Origin: JBCDIQ01 sp039024295
GTDB taxonomy: Bacteria > Bacteroidota > Bacteroidia > J057
NCBI GenBank assembly: GCA_039024295.1
Contig: JBCDIQ010000124.1
Span: forward strand, 1-13,844
Direction: 5' to 3'
Length of the DNA: 13,844 nt
Below are positions 6,656-13,628 of the stretch, in pieces. Both the position numbers and the translations under genes were made by a program. A model generated the notes under the pieces. It was not told where the DNA came from and did no database searches. It saw only the letters and a list, made by a program, of their open reading frames with translations. Every line of letters starts with the position of its first letter. Position 1 is the stretch's first letter.

Positions 6656-8146
6656 ATGAAAAAAATACGACGCCTACTGGTGGCCAATAGAGGAGAAATC
6701 GCGCTTCGAATTATGCGGACAGCCCATAATATGGGCATCACAACCATTGCGGTTTATTCTGAAGCTGATGCAGAAGCCCCCCACGTACAATTTGCAGATG
6801 AAGCTTACCTGCTCGGCCCACCGCCTTCCACTCAGTCGTATTTGTTAGGAGAAAAAATCGTAGAAATCTGCCTGGAAAATCACATTGATGCCATTCATCC
6901 GGGCTATGGGTTCCTTTCGGAGAATGCCAATTTCGCGCGCATGGTTGCGGATGCGGGGATCATCTTCGTTGGGCCTTCTGCCAATTCGATGGAGTTGATG
7001 GGCGATAAACTGTCTGCCAAACAAACGGTCAAAGCCTACGATGTGCCGCTGGTTCCCGGTCTGGATGAGGCAATCACAGATGTGGCAGAAGCCAAGCGCG
7101 TGGCAGAAGAAATCGGATTTCCTGTTTTGGTCAAGGCATCTGCCGGAGGTGGGGGAAAAGGGATGCGGATTGTTGAGAATCCCGAAGAATTTGAGTCGCA
7201 AATGGCGCGTGCAGTGAGTGAGGCAGAAAGTGCTTTTGGAAACGGGGCCGTATTCGTAGAAAAGTTTGTCACCTCTCCCCGCCACATTGAGATTCAGGTG
7301 ATGGCGGATCAGCACGGGTATGTTACCTACATTTTTGAACGGGAGTGCTCTGTTCAGCGAAGGCACCAAAAAGTGATAGAAGAGGCACCTTCTGCCATTC
7401 TTACACCTGAGAAGCGGCGCCAGATGGGAGAAGCTGCAGTAAGTGTCTGTAAATCATGTGGCTACCAGAATGCGGGAACTGTAGAATTTCTCCTGGATGC
7501 CGATTTGAATTTTTACTTCCTGGAAATCAACACCCGCCTACAAGTGGAGCACCCAGTTACAGAGCTGATTTCTGGCCTTGACCTGGTGAAGGAGCAGATT
7601 CGTGTGGCTGAAGGACATCCCCTGAGCTTTTCTCAGGAAGAGCTTGAAATAGATGGCCACGCCATAGAAGTGCGTGTATATGCAGAAGACCCGACCAATA
7701 ATTTCTTGCCCGATGTGGGAAAACTGGAGGTGTATCAGCCGCCCAAAGGGAATGGAATACGCGTGGACGATGGGTATCGAGAAGGGATGGATATTCCTAT
7801 TCATTATGACCCAATGATTTCAAAACTCATTGTTCACGCCAAAGATCGCCCAACGGCAATTCGCAAAATGATCCGTGCGATCGAGGAATATCGGATTGTA
7901 GGCGTAGAAACTACCTTGGACTTCTGTAAATATGTAATGCGCCATGAGGCATTTCGTTCCGGCATGTTTGACACGAACTTTGTGAAGCACCACTTCAAGC
8001 CAGAATACCTGGAGGAGGAGCTTACAGAGGAGGAAGCACTCGTGGCGGCAATTGTGGCCGATAAAGCCCTTCGAACCAGTGCTTCTGGAAACGGGAAGCC
8101 TGTTCCCCAGGCAGTGAATCCCTGGCAATTGAACCGTACTCGTTAA
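6656..8146 (+). CDS. accC: Biotin carboxylase subunit of acetyl-/acyl-CoA carboxylase
   Basis: A 496-residue ATP-grasp enzyme that carboxylates the biotin of a carrier protein using bicarbonate and ATP. The N-terminal domain starts MKKIRRLLVANRGEIALRIMR. The Gly-rich ATP loop GGGGKGM is at 164-170, the catalytic region FLEINTRLQVEHP is at 288-300, and residues Glu277, Glu290, Arg294 and Arg340 match E. coli Glu276, Glu288, Arg292 and Arg338. E. coli AccC is about 450 residues; the extra C-terminal tail (about 450-496, ending NPWQLNRTR) has no biotin-attachment MKM motif, so biotin sits on a separate protein. The frame is open from TTG 6641, but ATG 6656 matches the family N-terminus. No biotin carrier or carboxyltransferase gene is nearby; it could serve acetyl- or propionyl-CoA carboxylase. 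Confidence 0.95.
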   Translation: MKKIRRLLVANRGEIALRIMRTAHNMGITTIAVYSEADAEAPHVQFADEAYLLGPPPSTQSYLLGEKIVEICLENHIDAIHPGYGFLSENANFARMVADAGIIFVGPSANSMELMGDKLSAKQTVKAYDVPLVPGLDEAITDVAEAKRVAEEIGFPVLVKASAGGGGKGMRIVENPEEFESQMARAVSEAESAFGNGAVFVEKFVTSPRHIEIQVMADQHGYVTYIFERECSVQRRHQKVIEEAPSAILTPEKRRQMGEAAVSVCKSCGYQNAGTVEFLLDADLNFYFLEINTRLQVEHPVTELISGLDLVKEQIRVAEGHPLSFSQEELEIDGHAIEVRVYAEDPTNNFLPDVGKLEVYQPPKGNGIRVDDGYREGMDIPIHYDPMISKLIVHAKDRPTAIRKMIRAIEEYRIVGVETTLDFCKYVMRHEAFRSGMFDTNFVKHHFKPEYLEEELTEEEALVAAIVADKALRTSASGNGKPVPQAVNPWQLNRTR

Positions 8147-8193
8147 GGAAGATGAGGAATAGTTCTTTTGGAATCGCCTGAACTGAGGAGTTT

Positions 8194-8907
8194 TTACCCA
8201 AATACCTCGGCAAACACCTGCATGGTTTTGGGATATTTAAATCCCTCTACATGTTGGTGGTAATAATCGAACAGGGTTCGAATTAGGTGCCTTTTCTGGT
8301 CACGATCAAAGGTGATCTCGCGGCATGATTCCCAATCCGCATACAGGAAACGTCGCATCAGCAAAGAAATGTCATCTCCTCCTGAAGAATTAGCAGAAAC
8401 AGTACCGCCTCGTACATCCAGTGATACCTTGGAAGATTCCTCGCTTTTGTCGTTGGGAAAAAAGCCCAGGTGAGCGGTGAGGTGTAAGAGGAAAAAAATG
8501 AACAAATGGATAAGGTTGCGTTCCTGCTGATCCAACTCCAGAATGTAAGTCTTGAGGAAAATATACAAGGGAGGGTTGGGGGTTTCTTCCTTTACACAGG
8601 CGGAAAAAATCTCCAGCACGGCAAGCCCAAGTGAAAGCTTTACCGGATCTGTTTGTGCTGAGAGCAGCAAGTGAGCAGTTTTGCTTTCCGAAAGTTTTTG
8701 TAGATCCCGGTTTTCCCTGTGCCAAAAGATCATGTCCACAATGGACATCGGCTGGAAATAGCTATGCTTTTTCCGGGAATTGGTTCTGCGGACTCCCTTG
8801 GCAATAAAGCTCAGCAACCCGTGGTCCAGGGTGTACATGGTGGTAATCAGGTTGGCTTCCTGGTACTTTACCGTTCGCAAAACGATACCTTCGGTTTTTT
8901 GGGTCAC
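8194..8907 (-). CDS. recO: DNA repair protein RecO
   Basis: A 237-residue RecO, which anneals single strands and loads RecA on SSB-coated DNA with RecR (RecFOR pathway). The N-terminal OB-fold shows the family start TEGIVLRTVKYQEANLITTM and the AKGVRR segment near residue 37. The C-terminal helical part includes HLTAHLGFFPN. The Cys4 zinc-binding site of many RecO proteins is absent. The start is GTG at 8907, overlapping the TGA of the upstream unknown gene (GTGA), so the two are co-translated. It converges with accC across 47 bases in which I see no terminator. Confidence 0.93.
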   Translation of the reverse strand: MTQKTEGIVLRTVKYQEANLITTMYTLDHGLLSFIAKGVRRTNSRKKHSYFQPMSIVDMIFWHRENRDLQKLSESKTAHLLLSAQTDPVKLSLGLAVLEIFSACVKEETPNPPLYIFLKTYILELDQQERNLIHLFIFFLLHLTAHLGFFPNDKSEESSKVSLDVRGGTVSANSSGGDDISLLMRRFLYADWESCREITFDRDQKRHLIRTLFDYYHQHVEGFKYPKTMQVFAEVFG

Positions 8908-9476
8908 TTAGCGTAATTGACAGGTGAAACCAGACGGGAAGGGCTTAGTTGAGCAGCAAGGTGGAGGACATCCGCCTCTTCCTCATATACGTTCATCAGC
9001 TGTTTGAGGTCCTCAGTTGATTTGACCCAGGTTTTTTGGGCTGCAAGTGGGGATTTTGCGTGTTTGGGAAACAGCAATATCTCATCAACTTCAAAGTTGT
9101 CTCGAACTGCCTGAACCAGCTCAATTGGGGATATGAGTGAAGCGGTTGCTCCCTCTCCCACAACAGGACCAATAAGCAGTACCTGGATATATTTCAGGAG
9201 GGAACTTATCAGGTCAGTCCGAACTTGCCATTTGCCTGTTTCCTGTACAAACAGGCCTCGCTGTCCGGCCATGAAGGCATTGTTGTACACCATAACTTCG
9301 CTCAGCAAAGAGGAGAGGCGCTTGGTGACAAAACGGGTATCTCGAACGGTGCCTCCAAAAGCGTCCAAGACCAGAATGGATTTTTCCTGCTTGAATGCAA
9401 AGTTGTGTACAAAGTCCTGTACGAACATGCGCTCCCGTAAATTCGCTTCTGATAGAAAAAGTAACTTTACCTTCAT
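8904..9476 (-). CDS. Conserved-looking hypothetical protein, 190 residues, coupled to recO
   Basis: I do not recognise this protein with confidence. It starts MKVKLLFLSEANLRERMFVQ. The N-terminal half alternates beta strands and helices (SILVLDAFGG, SEVMVYNNAFMAGQRGLF, LLIGPVVGEG), giving a Rossmann- or amino-acid-kinase-like impression. Near residues 100-125 is VGEGATASLISPIELVQAV, and the C-terminus is helical and acidic then basic. No signal peptide or membrane segment is seen. Its TGA overlaps the GTG of recO by 4 nt, so expression is linked to recombination repair or the pairing is only an operon habit of the lineage. A distant amino-acid-kinase relation is a guess. The ATG at 9476 is the first good start. 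Confidence 0.8.
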   Translation of the reverse strand: MKVKLLFLSEANLRERMFVQDFVHNFAFKQEKSILVLDAFGGTVRDTRFVTKRLSSLLSEVMVYNNAFMAGQRGLFVQETGKWQVRTDLISSLLKYIQVLLIGPVVGEGATASLISPIELVQAVRDNFEVDEILLFPKHAKSPLAAQKTWVKSTEDLKQLMNVYEEEADVLHLAAQLSPSRLVSPVNYAK

Positions 9477-9579
9477 TGAGTCAGTGGCAATTAGTAACTA
9501 AGAATTCACTAACCAAACCGACTACCTATCTGTTTACCCATTCCCTTACCCTGCAACTTAGATACCCCCAAGCTATTGG

Positions 9580-10281
9580 CTAGCTTATCGCATCCAGTAC
9601 CAACTTAATCATTCGGTCAAATCCTATTTCCCGCTCTTCTTTGCTAATGGCAGTTTTATCTACCAGGCTGTCGCTCACTGTGAGAACGGTTAATGCCTGA
9701 ACATTATTCCTCGCAGCAAGGGTGTACAGGGCGGCAGCTTCCATTTCCACTGCCAATACCCCATGACTGGCCCAGAGTTTCCATTTCTCAGGGAGGAAGT
9801 CATAAAATACATCCGCAGAAAGGACATTGCCTACATGAACGGGCAATTCATTTTGAGCAGCAAGGGTATGTACTTGTTGAAGCAAATTGAAATCAGCAAG
9901 GGGTGCAAAGCTATCCCCCCGAAACACGCGGGTATTCATGTTAGAATCGGTACAGGCTCCCTGGGCCAGGACGATATCCCGTAATTGTATGCTTGCCTGT
10001 AAGCTTCCGCAACTCCCTACGCGAATAAGGTGTTTAACCCCATAATCCTGAATCAATTCATGGGTATATAACGCCATGGAAGGCATCCCCATGCCTGTGC
10101 CCTGAACAGAAATCGTTTTGCCCTGATAGGTACCTGTATATCCATAAGCTGCCCGAACCTCATTGTAACATTGAGGGGTATCCAGGAACTTCTCGGCGAT
10201 GTACCTCGCCCGAAGCGGGTCACCTGCCAGGAGAACCGTTGGCGCAATTTGTCCGGGAGTTGCAGCGAGGTGGAGGGACAT
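9580..10281 (-). CDS. deoD: Purine nucleoside phosphorylase, DeoD type
   Basis: A 233-residue hexameric-type purine nucleoside phosphorylase that splits purine (deoxy)ribonucleosides with phosphate into base and (deoxy)ribose 1-phosphate for salvage. Residue numbering coincides with E. coli: His4, Gly20, Arg24 (GDPLRAR), Arg43, Arg87 and Ser90 (RVGSCGS), the family signature GTGMGMPSMALYTHEL at 61-76, Glu179-Met180-Glu181 (VEMEA), Asp204 (VSDS) and Arg217. The active site is complete. It follows the NeuD-like gene after 30 nt on the same strand and may be co-transcribed with it, although no functional link is obvious. Confidence 0.96.
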   Translation of the reverse strand: MSLHLAATPGQIAPTVLLAGDPLRARYIAEKFLDTPQCYNEVRAAYGYTGTYQGKTISVQGTGMGMPSMALYTHELIQDYGVKHLIRVGSCGSLQASIQLRDIVLAQGACTDSNMNTRVFRGDSFAPLADFNLLQQVHTLAAQNELPVHVGNVLSADVFYDFLPEKWKLWASHGVLAVEMEAAALYTLAARNNVQALTVLTVSDSLVDKTAISKEEREIGFDRMIKLVLDAIS

Positions 10282-10311
10282 AATCAGGGGTGAGGGGAAG
10301 GAGGATAAAAA

Positions 10312-10968
10312 TTACTTTGCCTGAGCTGGATTACCGAATACGGTGGCACCTTCTTCTACATCAGAAAAAACAACTGATCCGGCAGCAATCAGTGCTCCTT
10401 CACCCACGATGACTTCCGATCCGATAATTGCTCCATGTCCGATGTAACATTCAGCTGCTATACTTGCCCCTTTGCCGATGACCACGCCACTGTTGATGGT
10501 GCAAAAGTCTCCTATTTGGGCATCTGATTCAATGGTGACTTTTGACCCCAGGTAATTGTAACTTCCCAGTAGCACATTAGGTCCGATGGTTGTCCAGGCA
10601 TTGAACAGACAACCCGTACCTAATTTGGCATAGGGAGAAATGGAACAGTCCGGATGAATCAGGTTCTCAATCTTGTCTTTGTGAGATGCTTTGAGTTGTT
10701 CTACCACTTCCTGTCGCCGGGCAAGGTTACCCTCAGCGATCAGGAGTTTCAGGTTTTGTTCATCAAATAATAAATTGGCCTCTTCAGTTCCGAGCTCAGA
10801 AATAATAAGGATGTCATTTATTTCACGGGAAGCATCATCTGCCAGTGGTTGGGTTGCGATATATCCATAAACCAATACATCCATGCGATTGGCAATTTCC
10901 AGGGCTTCACGGGCTTCTGGTCCTGTACCAACAATCAAAAGGGGTACATTTGCGCTTGATTTACTCAT
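10312..10968 (-). CDS. NeuD/PglD-like left-handed beta-helix acyltransferase (family His not conserved)
   Basis: A 218-residue protein with the two-part NeuD/PglD layout. An N-terminal Rossmann-like domain (PLLIVGTGPEAREALEI) is followed by hexapeptide repeats from about residue 105 (IHPDCSISPYAKLGTGCLFN, YNYLGSKVTIESDAQIGD, and so on). It ends with the family tail VVFSDVEEGATVFGNPAQAK. Relatives O- or N-acetylate sugars such as sialic acid or amino-sugar nucleotides using acetyl-CoA. The segment that normally carries the catalytic base (NTGxxVxHDC) reads INSGVVIGKGAS at 158-169, so the His-Asp pair is missing. It may be inactive, use another residue (His178 is near), or do something else. 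An exact promoter element lies against its start. Confidence 0.85.
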   Translation of the reverse strand: MSKSSANVPLLIVGTGPEAREALEIANRMDVLVYGYIATQPLADDASREINDILIISELGTEEANLLFDEQNLKLLIAEGNLARRQEVVEQLKASHKDKIENLIHPDCSISPYAKLGTGCLFNAWTTIGPNVLLGSYNYLGSKVTIESDAQIGDFCTINSGVVIGKGASIAAECYIGHGAIIGSEVIVGEGALIAAGSVVFSDVEEGATVFGNPAQAK

Positions 10969-10972
10969 GGTG

Positions 10973-10980
10973 CAAAGGTA
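10973..10980 (-). promoter_or_regulatory. Promoter -7 element (TACCTTTG) abutting the acyltransferase start codon
   Basis: On the minus strand TACCTTTG is an exact TAnnTTTG match. It ends at 10973, only 4 bases before the ATG at 10968, so the usual start site 4-7 bases downstream falls at or next to the first codon. This predicts a leaderless or near-leaderless mRNA. No other in-frame start would keep the first beta strand. Confidence 0.6.
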
Positions 10981-10988
10981 GAAATCTT

Positions 10989-11002
10989 GGGAAGAATTTC
11001 CC
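10989..11002. repeat. Dyad GGGAA-N4-TTCCC upstream of the acyltransferase -7 element
   Basis: GGGAA (10989-10993) and TTCCC (10998-11002) form a perfect 5-bp palindrome with a 4-base spacer. Its centre is about 19 bases upstream of the centre of the -7 element on the minus strand, overlapping the expected -33 region, where a repressor or activator site would sit. It is short enough to be chance. Confidence 0.3.
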
Positions 11003-11083
11003 CGATTATCTGTATAGGCAATCCGATTCTAGCCTCGACTTAAATCTCCTCACATATTTTCAAGTTCCAGCCCTAGAGGTTGT

Positions 11084-11962
11084 CTATCCTACCCATTCTC
11101 CTTTTGCTACCATTTGAATGTTTCCCCCCACTTCAACAGAATAGGTACTGGACTCTTTTTTTCCTTTTAAAAACAGCAAAGAAGGACGCTTGATTTCATA
11201 CCCCTGCTCCAGACGAACCTCGAATTCAGTAAGCTTAAAAAAATTATGGTGTAGCAGGTATCCGGCGAGGCAGCCACTGGCACTGCCCGTTGCCGGGTCT
11301 TCCGGCACCCCAAAATACTCTCCAAACATCCGGGCATTCAGGTCATTTTCGGGCCTGTAGGGCTGGGCACAGAAAATATAGAGTGCTTTTGCGTTGGTTT
11401 CATTGATGAGCTCCAGGTACTTCAGGCGATTGACCCGTGACTGGCGAACCGCATCCAAGTGCACCAGTGGCACGATGATAAAAGGAAGCCCAGTGGAGAC
11501 TACCTGTACAGGATAATTTCTGTGAAATGCATTGACTGGAAGGTTTAAGACCGGGCTTATTACCTCCGAGGGGAGCTCTTCGCCAAACTCAGGGGGCAAC
11601 TGTCTCATCCACATTCGACTATCTGACTCGCTGTGGAGGGTGACCTGCCCTACAGGAAGGGCGATTGAGACCTCTTTCGAAGGTTCATTTTCTATGACCT
11701 GCTGAATGATAAATGCAGTGCCGAGAACGGCATGGCCTGCATAGGGAAGTTCTCCCAGTGCGGTAAATATTCGAACTGGATATGACGCTGCATCAGCTAT
11801 TTTAGGAAGAATAAATGCGGTTTCTTTGTACTGGGTTTCCCTGGCAATGGCCAGCATGGTGCTTTCTTCCAACGGCTCATCAGACTGAATGACAGCAAGT
11901 TGGTTGCCGCTGTAGGCAGTTTCTGCAAAGATGTTGAGCAAAAAGAAGGAAAGTCGTGGCAT
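11084..11962 (-). CDS. PhzF-family isomerase-like protein
   Basis: A 292-residue member of the PhzF/diaminopimelate-epimerase fold, a family including the phenazine-biosynthesis isomerase and many proteins of unknown substrate. The N-terminal half shows FxxNIFAETAYSGNQLAV and the presumed acid-base Glu47 in YKETAF. GHAVLGTA is at 76-83, and the C-terminal half has DPATGSASGCLAGY from Asp222. These are the conserved family motifs, so it should be catalytic. No phenazine genes are nearby, so a phenazine role is not suggested. It starts at ATG 11962 and its upstream region is shared with the divergent phosphatase gene. The 115 bases after its stop hold the promoter of the next gene. Confidence 0.93.
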   Translation of the reverse strand: MPRLSFFLLNIFAETAYSGNQLAVIQSDEPLEESTMLAIARETQYKETAFILPKIADAASYPVRIFTALGELPYAGHAVLGTAFIIQQVIENEPSKEVSIALPVGQVTLHSESDSRMWMRQLPPEFGEELPSEVISPVLNLPVNAFHRNYPVQVVSTGLPFIIVPLVHLDAVRQSRVNRLKYLELINETNAKALYIFCAQPYRPENDLNARMFGEYFGVPEDPATGSASGCLAGYLLHHNFFKLTEFEVRLEQGYEIKRPSLLFLKGKKESSTYSVEVGGNIQMVAKGEWVG

Positions 11963-12005
11963 GTAAGCAGGTGGTTAGGGAACTTCAATATAAGAGGATG
12001 CACGC

Positions 12006-12041
12006 CAAAAGTTATAAATTATCGTGATTTTTGTAACTTGC
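12006..12041. promoter_or_regulatory. Facing promoter elements for the divergent PhzF and phosphatase genes
   Basis: Minus strand TAACTTTTG (12014-12006) and plus strand TAACTTG (12034-12040) are near matches, one base too long and one too short, to TAnnTTTG. They produce a perfect 6-bp inverted repeat, AAGTTA (12009-12014) and TAACTT (12034-12039), with 19 bases between. Leaders would be about 38 nt (PhzF) and 23 nt (phosphatase). Confidence 0.4.
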
Positions 12042-12068
12042 CGCACCCGTTGGGAGAAGCACTGTTTC

Positions 12069-12752
12069 ATGAGAAAATTTGCTATTTCAGATATCCACGG
12101 CTGTTCCAAGACCTTCCGGTCCTTGGTAGAAGATACCCTCCAACTTTCAAAAGAAGATCAGTTATTCTTGCTGGGCGATTATATCGATCGCGGACCTGAT
12201 TCCCGTGGCGTGTTGGACTATATTGTTGAGTTGCAGCAGGCTGGATATCAGGTGACTTCCCTGATGGGAAATCACGAATGGATGTTGCTGGAAAGCCAGC
12301 AAGATGGTGGCATGGTCCAGACCTGGATGGCCAATGGAGGTATTCAAACCCTTGAAAGCTTTGGTGCGGATTCTCCTAGAGATATCCCCCAGCCCTACCA
12401 GGATTTTATGGCTCAGATGCCCTATTACCTGGAAATCGATGAATACATCCTGGTTCATGCAGGGTTAGATTTTCGATCCTCTACCCCCCTGGCTGATCCT
12501 ATGTCCCTTATATGGATTCGTAACTGGCACAAGCAGGTAAACAAGGAATGGCTGAATGGCCGAGTGGTGGTTCATGGCCATACACCCGTAACCATTTATC
12601 AGATAGACATGGCCCTGGAAAACCTGGATGAGGTGCCGGTGATTGACATTGATGCGGGCTGTTACATGGCAGGCAAACTGATGATGGGACATTTATGTGC
12701 ATTTGAACTCGCCACGCGTGAGCTGCATTTTCAGCGGAACCTGGACATGTAG
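12069..12752 (+). CDS. PPP-family metallophosphatase (serine/threonine phosphatase-like, PrpA-type)
   Basis: A 227-residue calcineurin-like phosphatase of the small bacterial PPP group (phage lambda phosphatase/PrpA type). All metal and catalytic motifs are present: SDIHG (7-11), GDYIDRG (36-42), GNHE (67-70), VHAG around His130 and GHTP (170-173), with a final DIDAGC. It should be a Mn-dependent phosphatase; the substrate could be phosphoprotein or a small molecule such as a dinucleoside polyphosphate. The frame is open from a GTG at 12024, but the ATG at 12069 gives the standard N-terminus MRKFAISDIHG. It lies 59 bases before a TerC-family gene on the same strand. Confidence 0.93.
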   Translation: MRKFAISDIHGCSKTFRSLVEDTLQLSKEDQLFLLGDYIDRGPDSRGVLDYIVELQQAGYQVTSLMGNHEWMLLESQQDGGMVQTWMANGGIQTLESFGADSPRDIPQPYQDFMAQMPYYLEIDEYILVHAGLDFRSSTPLADPMSLIWIRNWHKQVNKEWLNGRVVVHGHTPVTIYQIDMALENLDEVPVIDIDAGCYMAGKLMMGHLCAFELATRELHFQRNLDM

Positions 12753-12754
12753 CC

Positions 12755-12791
12755 GATTCTAAAGAACTGAGGGTCCCTCGAAAAAAGAATC
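12755..12791 (+). other. Nested dyad in the leader of the TerC-family gene
   Basis: Outer arms GATTCT (12755-12760) and AGAATC (12786-12791) enclose GAGGG-T-CCCTC (12769-12779), the two centres only one base apart. As RNA it could form a two-tier hairpin ending 20 nt before the ATG at 12812. It is not followed directly by a T tract, so it is not a plain terminator, although a pyrimidine-rich stretch with five Ts comes about 15 bases later. Confidence 0.35.
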
Positions 12792-12811
12792 ATCTCTCAA
12801 CCTCTTTTTAT

Positions 12812-13588
12812 ATGCTCGAAGCACTTCTCACTCCCGAAGCACTGATCAGCCTGGTGACACTTACCTTTATGGAAATTGTCCTGGGCATTGACAACATCGT
12901 GTTTATTTCCATTGTGGCAGCCAAGCTTCCCGTGGAGCAGCAAGCACGTGCCCGCAACCTGGGCCTGGGCCTTGCATTGGTTTTTCGCCTGATTCTTTTG
13001 ATGGGAATCAAGTGGATTGTGGGATTAACGGATCCTGTCCTCAGCTTTGACTTGAGTATGTTGGGCGGTCCAGAGGCCTTTGGATTAAGTTGGCGCGACA
13101 TCATTCTCATTGTCGGAGGGCTGTTCCTGTTATACAAAAGTGTTTCTGAAATGCATGAAAAGCTGGAGGGAGCAGGGCGTGAAGCAAATGCAGATGGAAA
13201 AAAACGCTCGTTCAGTGGCGTAATTGTTCAAATTTTATTGCTGGACATTGTCTTCTCATTCGACTCAATTTTAACCGCTGTCGGATTGGCCGATGAAATC
13301 ATCATTATGGTTATTGCTGTTATAATTGCCTTGATTGTGATGATGGTTTTTGCCTCTCGTATCAGTAACTTTATTAACCAGCATCCAACCATGAAGATGC
13401 TGGCGCTCTCCTTTTTATTGCTCATCGGTTTCATGTTAGTGATAGAAGGCTTGCATCAACACGTTCCGAAAGGCTATATTTACTTTGCCATGGCGTTCTC
13501 ATTTACGGTAGAATTGCTGAACATGAGGATGCGAAAAGCCAATAAGCCACCAGTTGAACTGCGCCAGAAAATGGACGCAGATCAATAA
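12812..13588 (+). CDS. TerC-family integral membrane protein
   Basis: A 258-residue polytopic membrane protein with about seven hydrophobic segments. Family motifs are the first-helix MEIVLGIDNIVFIS (Glu21, Asp27, Asn28) and the mirrored LLLDIVFSFDSI (Asp135, Asp141), which form the likely ion site. TerC relatives include tellurite-resistance TerC, Alx and the manganese exporter MeeF/MeeY, so metal ion export at the inner membrane is the most plausible role. A charged cytoplasmic loop (EKLEGAGREANADGKKR) separates the two halves. Canonical yybP-ykoY manganese riboswitch features are not visible in the 59-base upstream gap. It may be co-transcribed with the phosphatase, and the gap contains a nested dyad. 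Confidence 0.94.
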   Translation: MLEALLTPEALISLVTLTFMEIVLGIDNIVFISIVAAKLPVEQQARARNLGLGLALVFRLILLMGIKWIVGLTDPVLSFDLSMLGGPEAFGLSWRDIILIVGGLFLLYKSVSEMHEKLEGAGREANADGKKRSFSGVIVQILLLDIVFSFDSILTAVGLADEIIIMVIAVIIALIVMMVFASRISNFINQHPTMKMLALSFLLLIGFMLVIEGLHQHVPKGYIYFAMAFSFTVELLNMRMRKANKPPVELRQKMDADQ

Positions 13589-13628
13589 CTGCTCTTGTAA
13601 ATATCATGATTATCACCTGTTTAACAGA

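Noticed and set aside
9570..9586. Hairpin AAGCTA-TTGGC-TAGCTT at the deoD stop codon as a terminator
   Set aside because: The stem is only 6 bp and in deoD's direction is followed by GGGGG rather than a T tract; kept only as a note.
12753..12811. yybP-ykoY manganese riboswitch before the TerC gene
   Set aside because: The gap is too short for the two-legged aptamer and its conserved loops are not visible.
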